NCBI GenBank assembly: GCA_037355855.1 | Contig: CM074758.1 | Location: forward strand, 4,003,001 to 4,067,000 | Direction: 5' to 3' | DNA from: Pseudo-nitzschia pungens | Lineage: Eukaryota > Bacillariophyta > Bacillariophyceae > Bacillariales > Bacillariaceae | Length of the DNA stretch: 64,000 bases | Part shown: positions 31,201 through 40,638 of the stretch, piece by piece | How the letters are laid out: every line of letters begins with the position of its first letter | Position numbering within the stretch: position 1 is the stretch's first letter | Program-made: the position numbers and the translations under genes | The notes under the pieces: generated by a model | Told to the model about the DNA's origin: nothing | Seen by the model: only the letters and a program-made list of their open reading frames with translations | Databases searched by the model: none

Positions 31201-33114
31201 AGAAGGAGTGGCGAGAGCAGAGTTGACACTAGAATGTCTTGGAAGGGTCTGTTGCACAAAGGAACGCTTGCTAGACCGAGCCCCAGAGGCAGACCTAGCA
31301 GAAGAAGGAGGCGTGGAAGATCTTTTCTTCCGGGAAGCAGCTTGGGAGGTGGGCCACCCCTTATTAGGAGGGGGAGTCATTGGACCAGAAGGGGAGCAGC
31401 TGATTGCAGAGACACCAGCTGAGGGCAGAAGCAACAACAGAATCGCCGCTCTGGATGTAAAGATGCCAGGTGATAGCAAAAGCTGGGGCAGTATAAACAC
31501 CAGTGGAGTGCAGAAGCAACAACAGAAAAGCCACTTGGATGCTGAAAAGCCACAGCAGAAAAGCAACCAGCAGGGTGCAGGAGCAACAACAGACACGCCG
31601 CTTGGATGTAGAGGTGCCAGGTGATGACAAATGCCAGGGCAGGAGAAGCACCGGTTGAGGGCAAAGCAACAGCAGAAAACCTCCAGTGGAGTGCTGAAGC
31701 AACAACAGAATCGCCGCTTTGGATGTTGAGGTGCCAGGTGATAGCAGAAGCCGGGCCAGTAGAAGCACCAGAGGACTGCAGAAGCAACAACAGAAACGCC
31801 ACTTGGGAGCAGAATTGCCTGATGATGACAAAAGCCGGGGCAGTAGAAGCACCAGGTGAATGCAGAAGCAACAACAGAAATGCAACTTGGGTGCCGAAGT
31901 GCCAGGTGATGACAAAAGCCGGGGCAGGAGAAACACCAGTTGAAAGCAGAAGCAACAACAGAAAACCTCCAGTGGAGTGCAGAAGCAACAACTGAAATGC
32001 CGCTTTGGATGTAGAGGTGCCAGGTGATAGCAAAAGCTGGGGCAGTATAAACACCAGTTGAGTGCAGAAGCAACCACAGAAACGCCACTTGGATGCTAAA
32101 AAGCCACAGCAGAAAAGCAACCAGCTGGGTGCAGGAGCAACAACAGACACGCCGCTTGGATGTAGAAGTGCCAGGTGATGACAAATGCCGGGGCAGGAGA
32201 AGCACCGGTTGAGGGCAAATCAACAGCAGAAAACCTCCTGTGGAGTGCAAAAGCAACAACAGAATCGCCGCTTTGGATGTAGAGGTGCCAGGTGATAGCA
32301 AAAGCCGGGGCAGTAGAAGCACCAGTTGAATGCAGAAGCAACAACAAAAACGCCACTTGGGTGCACAAATGCCTGATGATGACAAAAGCCGGGGCAGTAG
32401 AAGCACCAGTTGAATGCAGAAGCAACAACAGAACTGCCGCTTGGTTGAAGAAATGCCAGGTGATGACAAAAGCCGGGGCAGTAGAATCAACAGTGGAGAG
32501 CAGAAGCAACAACAGAGACGCCGCTTGGGTGCATAAATACCAGGTGATAACAAAAGCCGGGGCAGTAGAAACACCAGTTGAGTGCAGAAGCAACAATAGA
32601 AACGCCGCTTGGGTGCAGAAGTGCCAGGTGATGACAAAGGCCAGGACAGGAGAAGCACTGGTTGAGGACAAATCAACAGCAGAAAAGCAACCAGTTGGGT
32701 GCAGGAGCAACAACAGGCACGCCGCTTGGATGTAGAAGTGCCAGGTGATGACAAGGGCCGGGGCAGGAGAAGCACCGGTTGAGGGCAAATCAACAGCAGA
32801 AAAACTCCAGTGGAGTGCAGGAGCAAAATCGCCGCTTTGGATGTAGAGGTGCCAGGTGATAACAAAAGCCGGGGCAGAAGCAACAATGGAAACGCCGTTT
32901 GGGTGCAGAAATGCCAGGTGATGACAAATGCCGGGGCAGTAGAAGCACCAGTTGAATGCAGAAGCAACAACAGAAACGCCAGTTGAGGTTGTAGGCTGGG
33001 AAACAGGGTACAGCAGCAACAACAGGTCCAACATTGGGCTGGACAAGGAAAAGCTCCAGGGGAACCAAAAGAAAAGGCTGGAGCACTACCAGAAGAGTCA
33101 CGTTCGAAACCCAC
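28270..33114 (-). CDS. LINE copy B ORF1, open frame of up to 1614 aa
   Basis: The C-terminal 1036 residues, from ATG 31380 (MTPPPNKGWPTSQAASRKK), look like a real protein. They have a Ser-rich and basic start, tandem GSQQSGSQQPG-type repeats near 30850-30990, a compact middle (about 28900-30300; FVSLETLLSVPLLQRL, HVLCDATKRAQTVKLL) and the Ala/Pro-rich end shared with copy A. The upstream 578 codons (to 33114) run through a tandem DNA repeat that is open in several frames, so they may be leader, not protein. No known domain is recognised. By position it should be the LINE RNA-binding protein. It is intact here despite the dead ORF2. Confidence 0.72.
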   Translation of the reverse strand: MGFERDSSGSAPAFSFGSPGAFPCPAQCWTCCCCCTLFPSLQPQLAFLLLLLHSTGASTAPAFVITWHFCTQTAFPLLLLPRLLLSPGTSTSKAAILLLHSTGVFLLLICPQPVLLLPRPLSSPGTSTSKRRACCCSCTQLVAFLLLICPQPVLLLSWPLSSPGTSAPKRRFYCCFCTQLVFLLPRLLLSPGIYAPKRRLCCCFCSPLLILLPRLLSSPGISSTKRQFCCCFCIQLVLLLPRLLSSSGICAPKWRFCCCFCIQLVLLLPRLLLSPGTSTSKAAILLLLLHSTGGFLLLICPQPVLLLPRHLSSPGTSTSKRRVCCCSCTQLVAFLLWLFSIQVAFLWLLLHSTGVYTAPAFAITWHLYIQSGISVVASALHWRFSVVASAFNWCFSCPGFCHHLALRHPSCISVVASAFTWCFYCPGFCHHQAILLPSGVSVVASAVLWCFYWPGFCYHLAPQHPKRRFCCCFSTPLEVFCCCFALNRCFSCPGICHHLAPLHPSGVSVVAPAPCWLLFCCGFSASKWLFCCCFCTPLVFILPQLLLSPGIFTSRAAILLLLLPSAGVSAISCSPSGPMTPPPNKGWPTSQAASRKKRSSTPPSSARSASGARSSKRSFVQQTLPRHSSVNSALATPSPALATRSSSSSASSASSSSMHGSSVDDMSSSSSVSSSASVLSDVDMLGTESAPGDSLKPSSLSAASQLGSQQSGSPKSGTLPSDPQLTGPQPSGSQQPGSQQSGSQQSGSQQPGSPQSGSQLPGQKPSGHTPMGSVTSGKVPASSILKQSTLAFSSAQKSDPSQQKARQSQRKEALAAANRAHSDSFFWCFYGQGPCSGRSPIPPAIQAFCKSPTGSRLWAGCPSPTHFFSKKEGKDKKSIHDICQTAIPPVYSQAFPDNPDWRIASVDSLASLASACFQGSAPAWTKQPSGQALKKCLIGLVKMSPECFDDLYCEGNLLPSTEGKVWLAANQVLGSHWHFKKRPPTPVPSAADDASTYKSVSFLPGGGGATVLSSSAGHFLQRRGVCSSDSRAPVDVTAGTKCSHSSFVTLSLPRLMSQRPGELYDELLKSLKEALDLLWTVDKRLVLYVFPSRARLNPKAKPVTKLWTTLPDRKTLELYVAQLWIRSRTAPHLRFFVSLETLLSVPLLQRLRDRDMDLKFDHIQAPVIVTCGFLLGSYMQSFDLDHYNELLQTHPRFQACPIAVIRKSISLDNSRTPDPNPILAAHVLCDATKRAQTVKLLKAQFNRCKPSDIASLPDGKFYKFIETATNPSDRPLPPSKLKTVRQAKHRQAKFIESHETAPVLGVVDLDLPVDLGQGLGLKTLRSVLMGIRTRDNWSWPLFLSVDTSPNRGKILALYNITTKAEAMAMLSFLPIFLEAQYGSCVRQWFSSECLLEMEAYHWDADANCVVETAPAADPLQDASLPFFGDSDARDWELVDDDLSVDLAPDLTFDLDLHFNLQARSDSGGGGFDDSQSMDTLATGTSNLTAVQASPPAGAAPPGGVPPNAAKAGAPPGASPDVPPAVPDPPNTAMAGASSVASPAVSPAVPAVPPSGLPGGEEDAASALRLGVAAIAFSSSHDASVSDLSHANVSTKSAPATLSTVRQTRFPSDHG
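31390..32990 (-). repeat. LINE leader tandem repeats (about 15 units)
   Basis: Irregular units of about 75-150 bp recur, each with a GCCAGGTGATGACAAAAGCC-like core, GGGGCAGTAGAAGCACCAG, and GCAGAAGCAACAACAGAAA. The array lies between the distal 5' UTR and the clearly coding part of ORF1, a place where some LINEs carry promoter monomers. Confidence 0.8.
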
Positions 33115-33190
33115 AGAGGTGCTCTGGAGTTACAGAATTAGAAACTCCAGTAGACCACTGCAAATCGTGTAGAAACTGCAGCAAATTGGC
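33115..33190 (-). other. LINE copy B 5' UTR next to the MULE insertion
   Basis: 76 nt between ORF1 and the Mutator-like element, ending in the 9-bp TSD CAAATTGGC (33182-33190). It contains GTAACTCCAGAGCACCTCTG on the minus strand, which recurs in the gag-only gypsy interior (near 20110). Confidence 0.75.
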
Positions 33191-33243
33191 GGTACAAGGG
33201 TAATATCACACTTTTTTTGGGTAACCTCACACTTTTTCCTTAC
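33191..33243 (+). repeat. MULE left terminal inverted repeat
   Basis: It carries an internal near-repeat: GGGTAATATCACACTTTTTT, then GGGTAACCTCACACTTTTT, then TTACACTTTTT. Its partner is at 46866-46918. Confidence 0.8.
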
Positions 33244-33379
33244 ACTTTTTAACCACTTACAGAACTTTCCAAACATATGAACGTACCTACCTCAGAACGT
33301 TCTTCTCCTCATTCTTCTCCGTTCTTCTCCTTAATTAACATGCACCTCTACTACCTTAATTAACTCGCACCTACTTTAC

Positions 33380-34350
33380 AAGTACTCTTTGTACCCCAAA
33401 AAATTCTTGCACCTCCATGGTCTCCCTACAGCGATACATTCGCACCTCTGTCCATTCACAGCACATTCTCTTGCACCTCTGTCGATTCGCAGCACAATCA
33501 CTCGCACCTCTATCGACACACCTCTCTCTGTAAGTCTTAAAAGAGTGACACACCTCTATTGCGTCAATCTGCACCTCTATTGCGTCAATCCGCACCTCTA
33601 TCGCGTCTCGCACCTCTATCGCGTCTCGCACCTCTATCGCGTCTCGCACCTCCATCGCGTCGGGTCTCGCACCTCCATCGCGTCGACCCCCTGCTGCACC
33701 TCTATCGATCGCACTATTTCGTCAATTTCTCTTTCTACTTAGCTCCTGGTACAAATTCTACACAAAATTTGAATTTTTTCATTGGCTCACCCGTCTTTCT
33801 GTTCCCCCATCCCCTGTATATCGCGACCTGCTGCACCTCCATCGCGTCGACCTGCTGCACCTCTCCCGCGTCAATATATTTTTCTACTCAGCTCCCGGTA
33901 CTAATTCTACATACTCAAATTTGAATTTTTTCATTGGCTTATCCAACCGTCTGTCTTCCCCCCCCTACGTAAATTCTACAGGGCCAAAAGTAGTACTTCT
34001 ATTCCATTTGCCCGCAACCCTGGACAGAGCTACCAGAATTTTCCCTGTAGAATTACACGTACTATTTTAAACCAATCAGAACGCCCAGGAACGATCAGCA
34101 CCTCTATCGCAAACCGACCGGCAACACGCAGGCACCTCTATCGCCACAAGAAAGGAACGTTCCGGCTCTGTTAACACTGCCGCAACAGACTGTAAGACTC
34201 CCTCCTAATAAATAGTGCACCTCTCTTGCGTCACTAAGGAACGATCAGCACCTCTATCGTCAACCCACCGACAAGAAGCACCTCTATCGCAAACCGACCA
34301 GCACCTCTATCGAAAATCGACACGCACCTCACCTCTCGCACATTGGTTCC
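33380..34350 (+). repeat. Dispersed GCACCTC(T/C)ATCG motifs
   Basis: About 20 copies of GCACCTC, usually followed by TATCG or CATCG, some tightly clustered (33590-33710). No gene is supported here. It is the diluted form of the dense array at 36155-37020. Confidence 0.75.
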
Positions 34351-34375
34351 CCCTATTTATTTAACAACACAAGCT

Positions 34376-36060
34376 TACCCACCATCCCTAAGTATTGTTA
34401 CTACAGCCCCTGTTTTCAAACAAGCAGCTTTTCTGGTCCTTAATTGTTCCCGTGTTCCCTGCTCCCTAAGTACCTTTTTTCAAGCAAGCAGCTCCCCCGG
34501 TCCCTAAATATTCACGTGTTCCCTGCTCCCTAAGTACCTGTTTTCCAGCAAGCATCTTCCCCGGTCCCTAAGTGTTCGGCAGTTTCCTGATCCCTAAGTC
34601 TATTTTCTACATAGCACCCCCAAGTTGAACTTCAACTTCGACACTGTTTTCAAGCAACAGGATCCCTCGGTCCCCAAGAGTTTCTACTACAGCCCCTGTT
34701 TTCAAGCAAGCAACCTCCAAGGTCCCTAAGTGTTCGCGAGTTCCCTCCCCCCTAAGTACCTGTTTTCCGAGTTCAACTTCAACTTCGACACTATTTCCAA
34801 GACACAAGCGTCCCCCTGGTTCTCATGTGTTTCTACTTAAGCCTCTGTTTTCAAGCCAGCAACTCCCCCGGTCCCTAAGTGTTCGCTAGTTCCCTGCTCC
34901 CTAAGTGTACCTGCTATATAGCACCCCCGAGTTGAACTTCAAGTTCGACACTGTTTTCAAGACACAAGCCTCCCCCGTGCCCTACTTGTTTCTACTAAAG
35001 CCCCTGTTTTCAAGCAAGCAACTTCACAGGTCCCTAAGTGTTCGCGAGTTCCCTGTTCCCTAAGTACCTCTTTTCTAGCAAGCACCTTCCCTGGTCCCTA
35101 AGTGTCTCCCTCAAGGTTCCTGTTTTCAAGCCAATTGCCTCTGGATACTGTTCCCGCTTATAAGTACTCGCGAGTTTGAACTTCAAGTTCCCTCCTGAGC
35201 CTTTTAAGTGTGCCCCTGATTATATATCCCTTGTTCCTATATATTTCCACAAAAGCCCCTGTTTTCAAGCAAGCAACCTCCCAGGTCCCTAAGTGTTCGC
35301 GAGTTCCCTCCCCCTTAAGTACCTGGTTTCCAGCAAGCAGCTTCCCTGGTCCCTAAGTGTCTCCCCCAAGGTTCCTGTTTTCAAGCCAATTGCCTCTGGA
35401 CACTGTTCCCACTTTTAAGTACTCGCGACTTTGAACTTCAAGTTCCCTCCCGAGCCTTTTAAGTGTGCCCCTGATTGCATATCCCTTGTTCCTATATATT
35501 TCCACAAAAGCCCCTGTCTTCAAGCAAGCAACCTCCCAGGTCCCTAAGTGTTCGCGAGTTCCCTGCCCCCTAAGTACCTGTCTCCCGAGTTCAACTTCAA
35601 GTTCGACACTGTTTTCGAGCAATAATATCTCCCTGTGCCTAGAACTTTCTACTAAAGCCCCTGTTTTCAAGCAAGCAACCTCCCAGGTCCCTAAGTGTTC
35701 GCGAGTTCCCTCCCCCTTAAGTACCTGTTTTCCAGCAAGCAGCTTCCCTGGTCCCTAAGTGTCTCCCCCAAGGTTCCTGTTTTCAAGCCAATTGCCTCTG
35801 GACACTGTTCCCACTTATCAAGTACTCACGAGTTTGAACTTCAAGTTCCCTCCTGAGCCTTTTAAGTGTGCCCCTGATTATATATCCCTTGTCCATATAT
35901 ATTTCCACAAAAGCCCTTGTTTTCAAGCCATCAAAATCCCAGGATCTTAACTGATTGCCTCAAGGTTCCTGTTTTCAACCTTATTGCCCCCTTGTTTCCA
36001 GCTATATATTACATCCATCTCTTTTCTTGAGACTGCTGCAACTGACTGAATACCAACCAC
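34376..36060 (+). repeat. LINE-leader-like repeats inside the MULE
   Basis: Repeated modules (CCCCTGTTTTCAAGCAAGCA, GGTCCCTAAGTGTTCGCGAG, TTTGAACTTCAAGTTCCCTC) include direct repeats of several hundred bp starting near 35100, 35355 and 35755. The same modules, in LINE-sense orientation, make up the 5' UTR of LINE copy B (46928-47500 on the minus strand) and the non-coding element at 56530-57370. No ORF is credible. A promoter function for the 1199-aa gene downstream is possible. Confidence 0.75.
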
Positions 36061-36154
36061 ACTGTAAGTGCCCTGCACCTCTATCAACTGTAACTAAGAA
36101 ACCTTATTTATTGCTCTGCCCTCTCTTTTCAACGCTCACTCCTCTCACGAATCT

Positions 36155-37020
36155 TCTTCGCACCTCTATCTCGCACCTCCGTCGATCGTTCTCCGCACCT
36201 CTATCTCGCACCTCCGACGATCATTCCTCGCACCTCCGACGATCATTCTTCGCACCTCTATCTCGCACCTCGGACGATCGTTCTCCGCACCTCTATCTCG
36301 CACCTCCGACGATCGTTCTTCGCACCTCTATCTCGCACCTCCGACGATCATTCTTCGCACCTCCGACGATCATTCTTCGCACCTCTATCTCGCACCTCCG
36401 ACGATCATTCTTCGCACCTCCGTCGACCGTTCTTCGCACCTCTATCTCGCACCTCGGACGATCGTTCTTCGCACCTCTATCTCGCACCTCCGACGATCGT
36501 TCTTCGCACCTCTATCTCGCACCTCCGACGATCATTCTTCGCACCTCCGACGATCATTCTTCGCACCTCTATCTCGCACCTCCGACGATCATTCTTCGCA
36601 CCTCCGTCGACCGTTCTTCGCACCTCTATCTCGCACCTCGGACGATCGTTCTTCGCACCTCCGACGATCATTCTTCGCACCTCCGTCGACCGTTCCTCGC
36701 ACCTCTATCTCGCACCTCCGACGATCGTTCCTCGCACCTCCGACGATCATTCTTCGCACCTCCGTCGACCGTTCCTCGCACCTCTATCTCGCACCTCCGA
36801 CGATCATTCTTCGCACCTCCGTCGACCGTTCCTCGCACCTCTATCTCGCACCTCCGACGATCATTCTTCGCACCTCCGACGATCATTCCTCGCACCTCTA
36901 TCTCGCACCTCCGACGATCGTTCTTCGCACCTCCGACGATCATTCTTCGCACCTCTATCTCGCACCTCCGACGATCGTTCTTCGCACCTCTATCTCGCAC
37001 CTCCGACGATCGTTCTTCTC
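36155..37020 (+). repeat. Dense GCACCTC heptamer array upstream of the 1199-aa ORF
   Basis: I count about 45 copies of GCACCTC in 870 bp. They are spaced by units such as TATCTC (short) and CGACGATCATTCTTC or CGTCGACCGTTCTTC (long). The array ends about 20 nt before the ATG at 37039. The arrangement suggests a protein-binding array or a repeat-rich 5' UTR. The ORF running through it on the plus strand is a by-product of the periodicity. Confidence 0.85.
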
Positions 37021-37038
37021 GCAACTCAGTCGCCTATC

Positions 37039-40000
37039 ATGTCGTCTCACAAGAACTACTTACCGGTTGGCTATCCCAAACTGATCCACCCTTCGGTACT
37101 CCTTGACACCATTCGACAATATCTCTCTACCCCCACCCCCAATTCAAACACGGACACTCAACCAAAAGTCGTTCGTGATTGTGATCTACGACTAACCCTA
37201 TCCAAGTACTTTCCTCACCTCGAGCCATCCTCGGAGGAATATCAAGCTATCATGAAGATCATGTGTTTCCCACAGACTCTTGATGAAGTGTCTATGCCAA
37301 CTGCACTCTTGAAAGCCCAACAAATGATGCTTTCAATTTTCCCCTCTCTTGGATTCTTCGGCATGGTTCAAAGTTGGGCTGCACCTTCCAAACGAAAGGT
37401 GCACTTCTTCCAAGATGCTCTCAACTGTGCAACAGTATTGCAAAAGGGTTCTGGCTGCAGCTCGTTGATCGACTTTCTTCATCGGGTCCGAACCTGGAAG
37501 GTCCACGGAGCATCTGCCACCAGTGATTTCAACGTCCAGTATGTTTCTCCAGATAGATCAGATGTGATTGATGGTCATTCCTTGGTGGGATCCCTAGAAG
37601 GCTCCTTGGTCCTGCTCTACCACTACTTGGAAAAGTCACAAGCTGGTACTCTGTCTGCATTCGGTCGCCGTTCTGTTTCAACCCCGAGAGAATTTGTAAT
37701 TGATGGAGTTGAAGGTAGCGAAGATTTTAAACAGGCAGCTTCTACGACGGGGCACCTTACCATACGTGGTGGAGCACTGGTCGGCTATCATCTGATGCCT
37801 AATCTGAGAAAACGAATGTGGCTCTGCATCCAGCACATCCAGTTGGGATACACCTTGTACGACATTATATTCAGGGCAGATCTTTCCCGTCTTTCTGACT
37901 ACAACAAGTTGGATAAGGAAAAGATTTCAATGCAGTTTCTCATGGACAGTTGCACTGAGTTGACCGGCCGAGCAATGTACATGTCCCTTTTGGCTGATAT
38001 CTGTTTTGTTTTTCAAACCCTTAAGGATGTGGATAATCTTCGACCGGACTTTATTTTGAATCAGTGCCTGGGTAATCCTCCGACGATGCTCTCCATGTCT
38101 ATGAAATTCCGATCTTCTGCATTTGATCAGGATACCAAGGCTCACATTATCTGCCGCTCCTTCAAGGGTTTGGAAGAGAGTGTTGCGTATAAGAAGACAG
38201 TCAACTACAACAACAAACGCCAGAATATTTCATTTCGCCTCCAGACTGTTCGGTACAAGATATTCAAGTTCTGGTTGGAGTTTACTTCTCAAGCTCATAT
38301 GAAGTCCAAAGTGGATGCACTGATGGCCAAAACTCTCTCTGGCAACAAGCGAAAGGCACATCCCAGTGATGGTTCAGTTCATTCTTCTTCCTTCGGATCG
38401 GAAGATAGACAAAGCCATTCTCTCCCTCCAACTATTGAATTGCCTGACATTCTTTCTCCTTCTGATGATGAAATGGATGATCCAGAAGTTTCCCTAGTGG
38501 ATGATCAGAATATATCTGAAGGTTCCCTCCCAGCAGACTCAAATGAGGGAATGGTGTTCTCGTTTGACGATCTTCTCTCATCCCCAAACAACCTGCGCTG
38601 GGAATCTCTCCGTCTGGCACGCCCGTCCTACTTGAAGCGGAAGCAAGTCCAGTCCTCACTTTTTATCTGTGCCAGGGATAAAAACTACCAAGTGGAATTC
38701 TCTAATCCAGATTTTTACTCAGCGTGTGGTTTGGTTGACTTTGATCATTGGAGAACAATCAGCTGTATTGGGTCACCAAAAACAAAGTCAATCAGGGGGC
38801 ACATTACAGTTTATTCTCAAGATGTCCAATTTATTGATGAGACCAACGTTGTTGATGTTGTCCGACCAGGTTCCGGGATTTACCAGAGATGCAATCACTT
38901 ATACAAAGGGGACATTGTTAAGCTTTTCAAGTTCGTACTGAACTATGGTGGCAAGCCAAGGCATGGAGACGATATTAGACGCTCAATTGACAATCGAGTT
39001 TTGGAAATTGGAATCCACTGTCAGACCGGTCAACTGTACAATATTGATTCATTCCATAAAGCAGGGACCGATGCAACAATTATCAAGCACACTGTGGCTT
39101 CTTTGATGGATTTTCTCTGGAAACTTGGTCAAGAAATCCAGACTGTTGGGGAACGATGTTTTATGGCAGGTAATCACGAGAGAGACACAATGTTTGGCCG
39201 TCCTTTTCGTGAGGCAATGGGAGCCAAGTGGTCGTTGTTTCACTGCCTCACCCTGGTTGTCCAGTGTGTCTATCCCTTTCCTTGCCAGGGTAGAAAGCAC
39301 AAGGATATCCAGAATGACAGAGTCTATTCCTACTCCCAAACTGTTTGTGGCAATTGGTACTTCACTGACGGGGAAGGATATATTTATCTCTTTCAAATCT
39401 TGTGCAATTTCAGAGGAGCAGCCTCTTGTACCTTCCCTTACATGGCTCAAGTTGGTCGAATCGTTGAACATATCCAGAAATACAAGTCAACACTCCAGTC
39501 AAGCTACAATGAAGTTTTCCAGCACTACAATGGGTCTCCTGTTCCGATGAATTTTCTGAGAAACCCATTGGTTTCCGATGACTTTTTCTTGCATCCATCA
39601 CTCCCTTGGGCAAGTCGGGAACTTGTGAGAGCTTCTGGTATCTTTGGTGACGTGATCACGTTCCCTGTGGGTCCATCCCGGATTCTATCAATGTCGATGA
39701 TGATAGATTCTATCTTCCAAGTCAGGGATCAGCTGTCTTTTGATCAAATTTTGGAACTGACTTTCTTCTGTTCATTCTACAATAATGGATCAATCGTTCA
39801 CGCAATCATGTCCGTTGTTAGAGGTTCTGGCAATGATTTTTCAAATGGGGACTGCCATCCCTGGTACGCGTTTGAGGCTGGTATTGTTAACGTGTTGGGT
39901 AAGGGTTCATGGCAGGGAGGTATTGAGCCCAGGTTCCAGTGCAGCTCCAACATCAAGTGGGAGGTATTTTGCTCCACAAACGAAACGTCGTTCAAGGATT

Positions 40001-40638
40001 CCATCAACTCTAAACTCTGTAAAGTGTTGTACATTGGGTACGACCTTATATGCTGGATGAACGCCATGAAGCGATCAGATTTGGTCTATGCTGAGGACAT
40101 TCCATTAAATGTTGTCACTACCAAGATGGAAAACGTTGTCCAACGCATTCAAGCTGCTGCATGTGAAGACTCTTTTGATTTTGGTCGGTTCTATTTGTCT
40201 CAGTGGCTTTCCCTCATCATTGCCCTGGGATTGGCTGAGTCTGGACTACACTTGCTTCAACTTATCATGCCTACCGAGGGAACGGCATCTTACGATCACT
40301 TCTTAAATCCTATGGATCGTGACGGGGATAGTACCGAGAACACAGCACCTATACCTCATTCCCATCTCGATTCTGTTATGAAATTTACGTCCCAGGAGCT
40401 TGGTTTTCCTGTATATTTCAGGACTGTCATGGAAGTACTTGGATGTGAATCAATGGGACATCGTGAACTTGGGAAAAATGATGTTTTCTTGAAGGGTGGA
40501 ACACTGTTTGACGTTAGCCCACAGTTCGGGAGTCCAATTCACAAGAAATTTACGAAGAGGATGTGGGAGTTGACGCTGCCTGTTCCACATTTCTTTAAAA
40601 TACTCGAGGAAGGGAAATGCAAACGGATTGAAGCGTAA
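37039..40638 (+). CDS. MULE-borne 1199-aa protein, function unknown
   Basis: Uninterrupted ORF starting MSSHKNYLPVGYPKL at the first ATG after the heptamer array. The composition is that of a soluble, folded protein, with a Ser/Asp-rich, acidic, probably disordered linker at about residues 440-515 (PPTIELPDILSPSDDEMDDPE) between two large halves. The C-terminal half is rich in aromatic residues and Cys (GERCFMAGNHERDTMFGRPF, SFYNNGSIVHAIMSVVRGSG). I recognise no transposase, helicase, polymerase or protease motif, signal peptide or membrane segment. Lying inside the transposon, it is an accessory protein or captured gene. GTAAGT at 40635 and CTAACCAG near 40690 could remove a 63-nt intron and replace the last residues. 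Confidence 0.85.
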   Translation: MSSHKNYLPVGYPKLIHPSVLLDTIRQYLSTPTPNSNTDTQPKVVRDCDLRLTLSKYFPHLEPSSEEYQAIMKIMCFPQTLDEVSMPTALLKAQQMMLSIFPSLGFFGMVQSWAAPSKRKVHFFQDALNCATVLQKGSGCSSLIDFLHRVRTWKVHGASATSDFNVQYVSPDRSDVIDGHSLVGSLEGSLVLLYHYLEKSQAGTLSAFGRRSVSTPREFVIDGVEGSEDFKQAASTTGHLTIRGGALVGYHLMPNLRKRMWLCIQHIQLGYTLYDIIFRADLSRLSDYNKLDKEKISMQFLMDSCTELTGRAMYMSLLADICFVFQTLKDVDNLRPDFILNQCLGNPPTMLSMSMKFRSSAFDQDTKAHIICRSFKGLEESVAYKKTVNYNNKRQNISFRLQTVRYKIFKFWLEFTSQAHMKSKVDALMAKTLSGNKRKAHPSDGSVHSSSFGSEDRQSHSLPPTIELPDILSPSDDEMDDPEVSLVDDQNISEGSLPADSNEGMVFSFDDLLSSPNNLRWESLRLARPSYLKRKQVQSSLFICARDKNYQVEFSNPDFYSACGLVDFDHWRTISCIGSPKTKSIRGHITVYSQDVQFIDETNVVDVVRPGSGIYQRCNHLYKGDIVKLFKFVLNYGGKPRHGDDIRRSIDNRVLEIGIHCQTGQLYNIDSFHKAGTDATIIKHTVASLMDFLWKLGQEIQTVGERCFMAGNHERDTMFGRPFREAMGAKWSLFHCLTLVVQCVYPFPCQGRKHKDIQNDRVYSYSQTVCGNWYFTDGEGYIYLFQILCNFRGAASCTFPYMAQVGRIVEHIQKYKSTLQSSYNEVFQHYNGSPVPMNFLRNPLVSDDFFLHPSLPWASRELVRASGIFGDVITFPVGPSRILSMSMMIDSIFQVRDQLSFDQILELTFFCSFYNNGSIVHAIMSVVRGSGNDFSNGDCHPWYAFEAGIVNVLGKGSWQGGIEPRFQCSSNIKWEVFCSTNETSFKDSINSKLCKVLYIGYDLICWMNAMKRSDLVYAEDIPLNVVTTKMENVVQRIQAAACEDSFDFGRFYLSQWLSLIIALGLAESGLHLLQLIMPTEGTASYDHFLNPMDRDGDSTENTAPIPHSHLDSVMKFTSQELGFPVYFRTVMEVLGCESMGHRELGKNDVFLKGGTLFDVSPQFGSPIHKKFTKRMWELTLPVPHFFKILEEGKCKRIEA

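Noticed and set aside
31377..33046. Alternative 237-316-aa minus-strand ORFs overlapping the LINE leader repeat
   Set aside because: They are alternative frames through the same tandem repeat, with no independent support.
36155..37020. CRISPR-like array
   Set aside because: The repeats are short (7 bp), the intervening segments are themselves repeated and not unique, and the context is a eukaryotic transposon.
35955..37106. 383-codon plus-strand ORF rich in RTSISHLRRSF repeats
   Set aside because: It arises from the periodic GCACCTC array and runs past the start of the 1199-aa gene in another frame. Antisense frames are also open there. No protein is supported.
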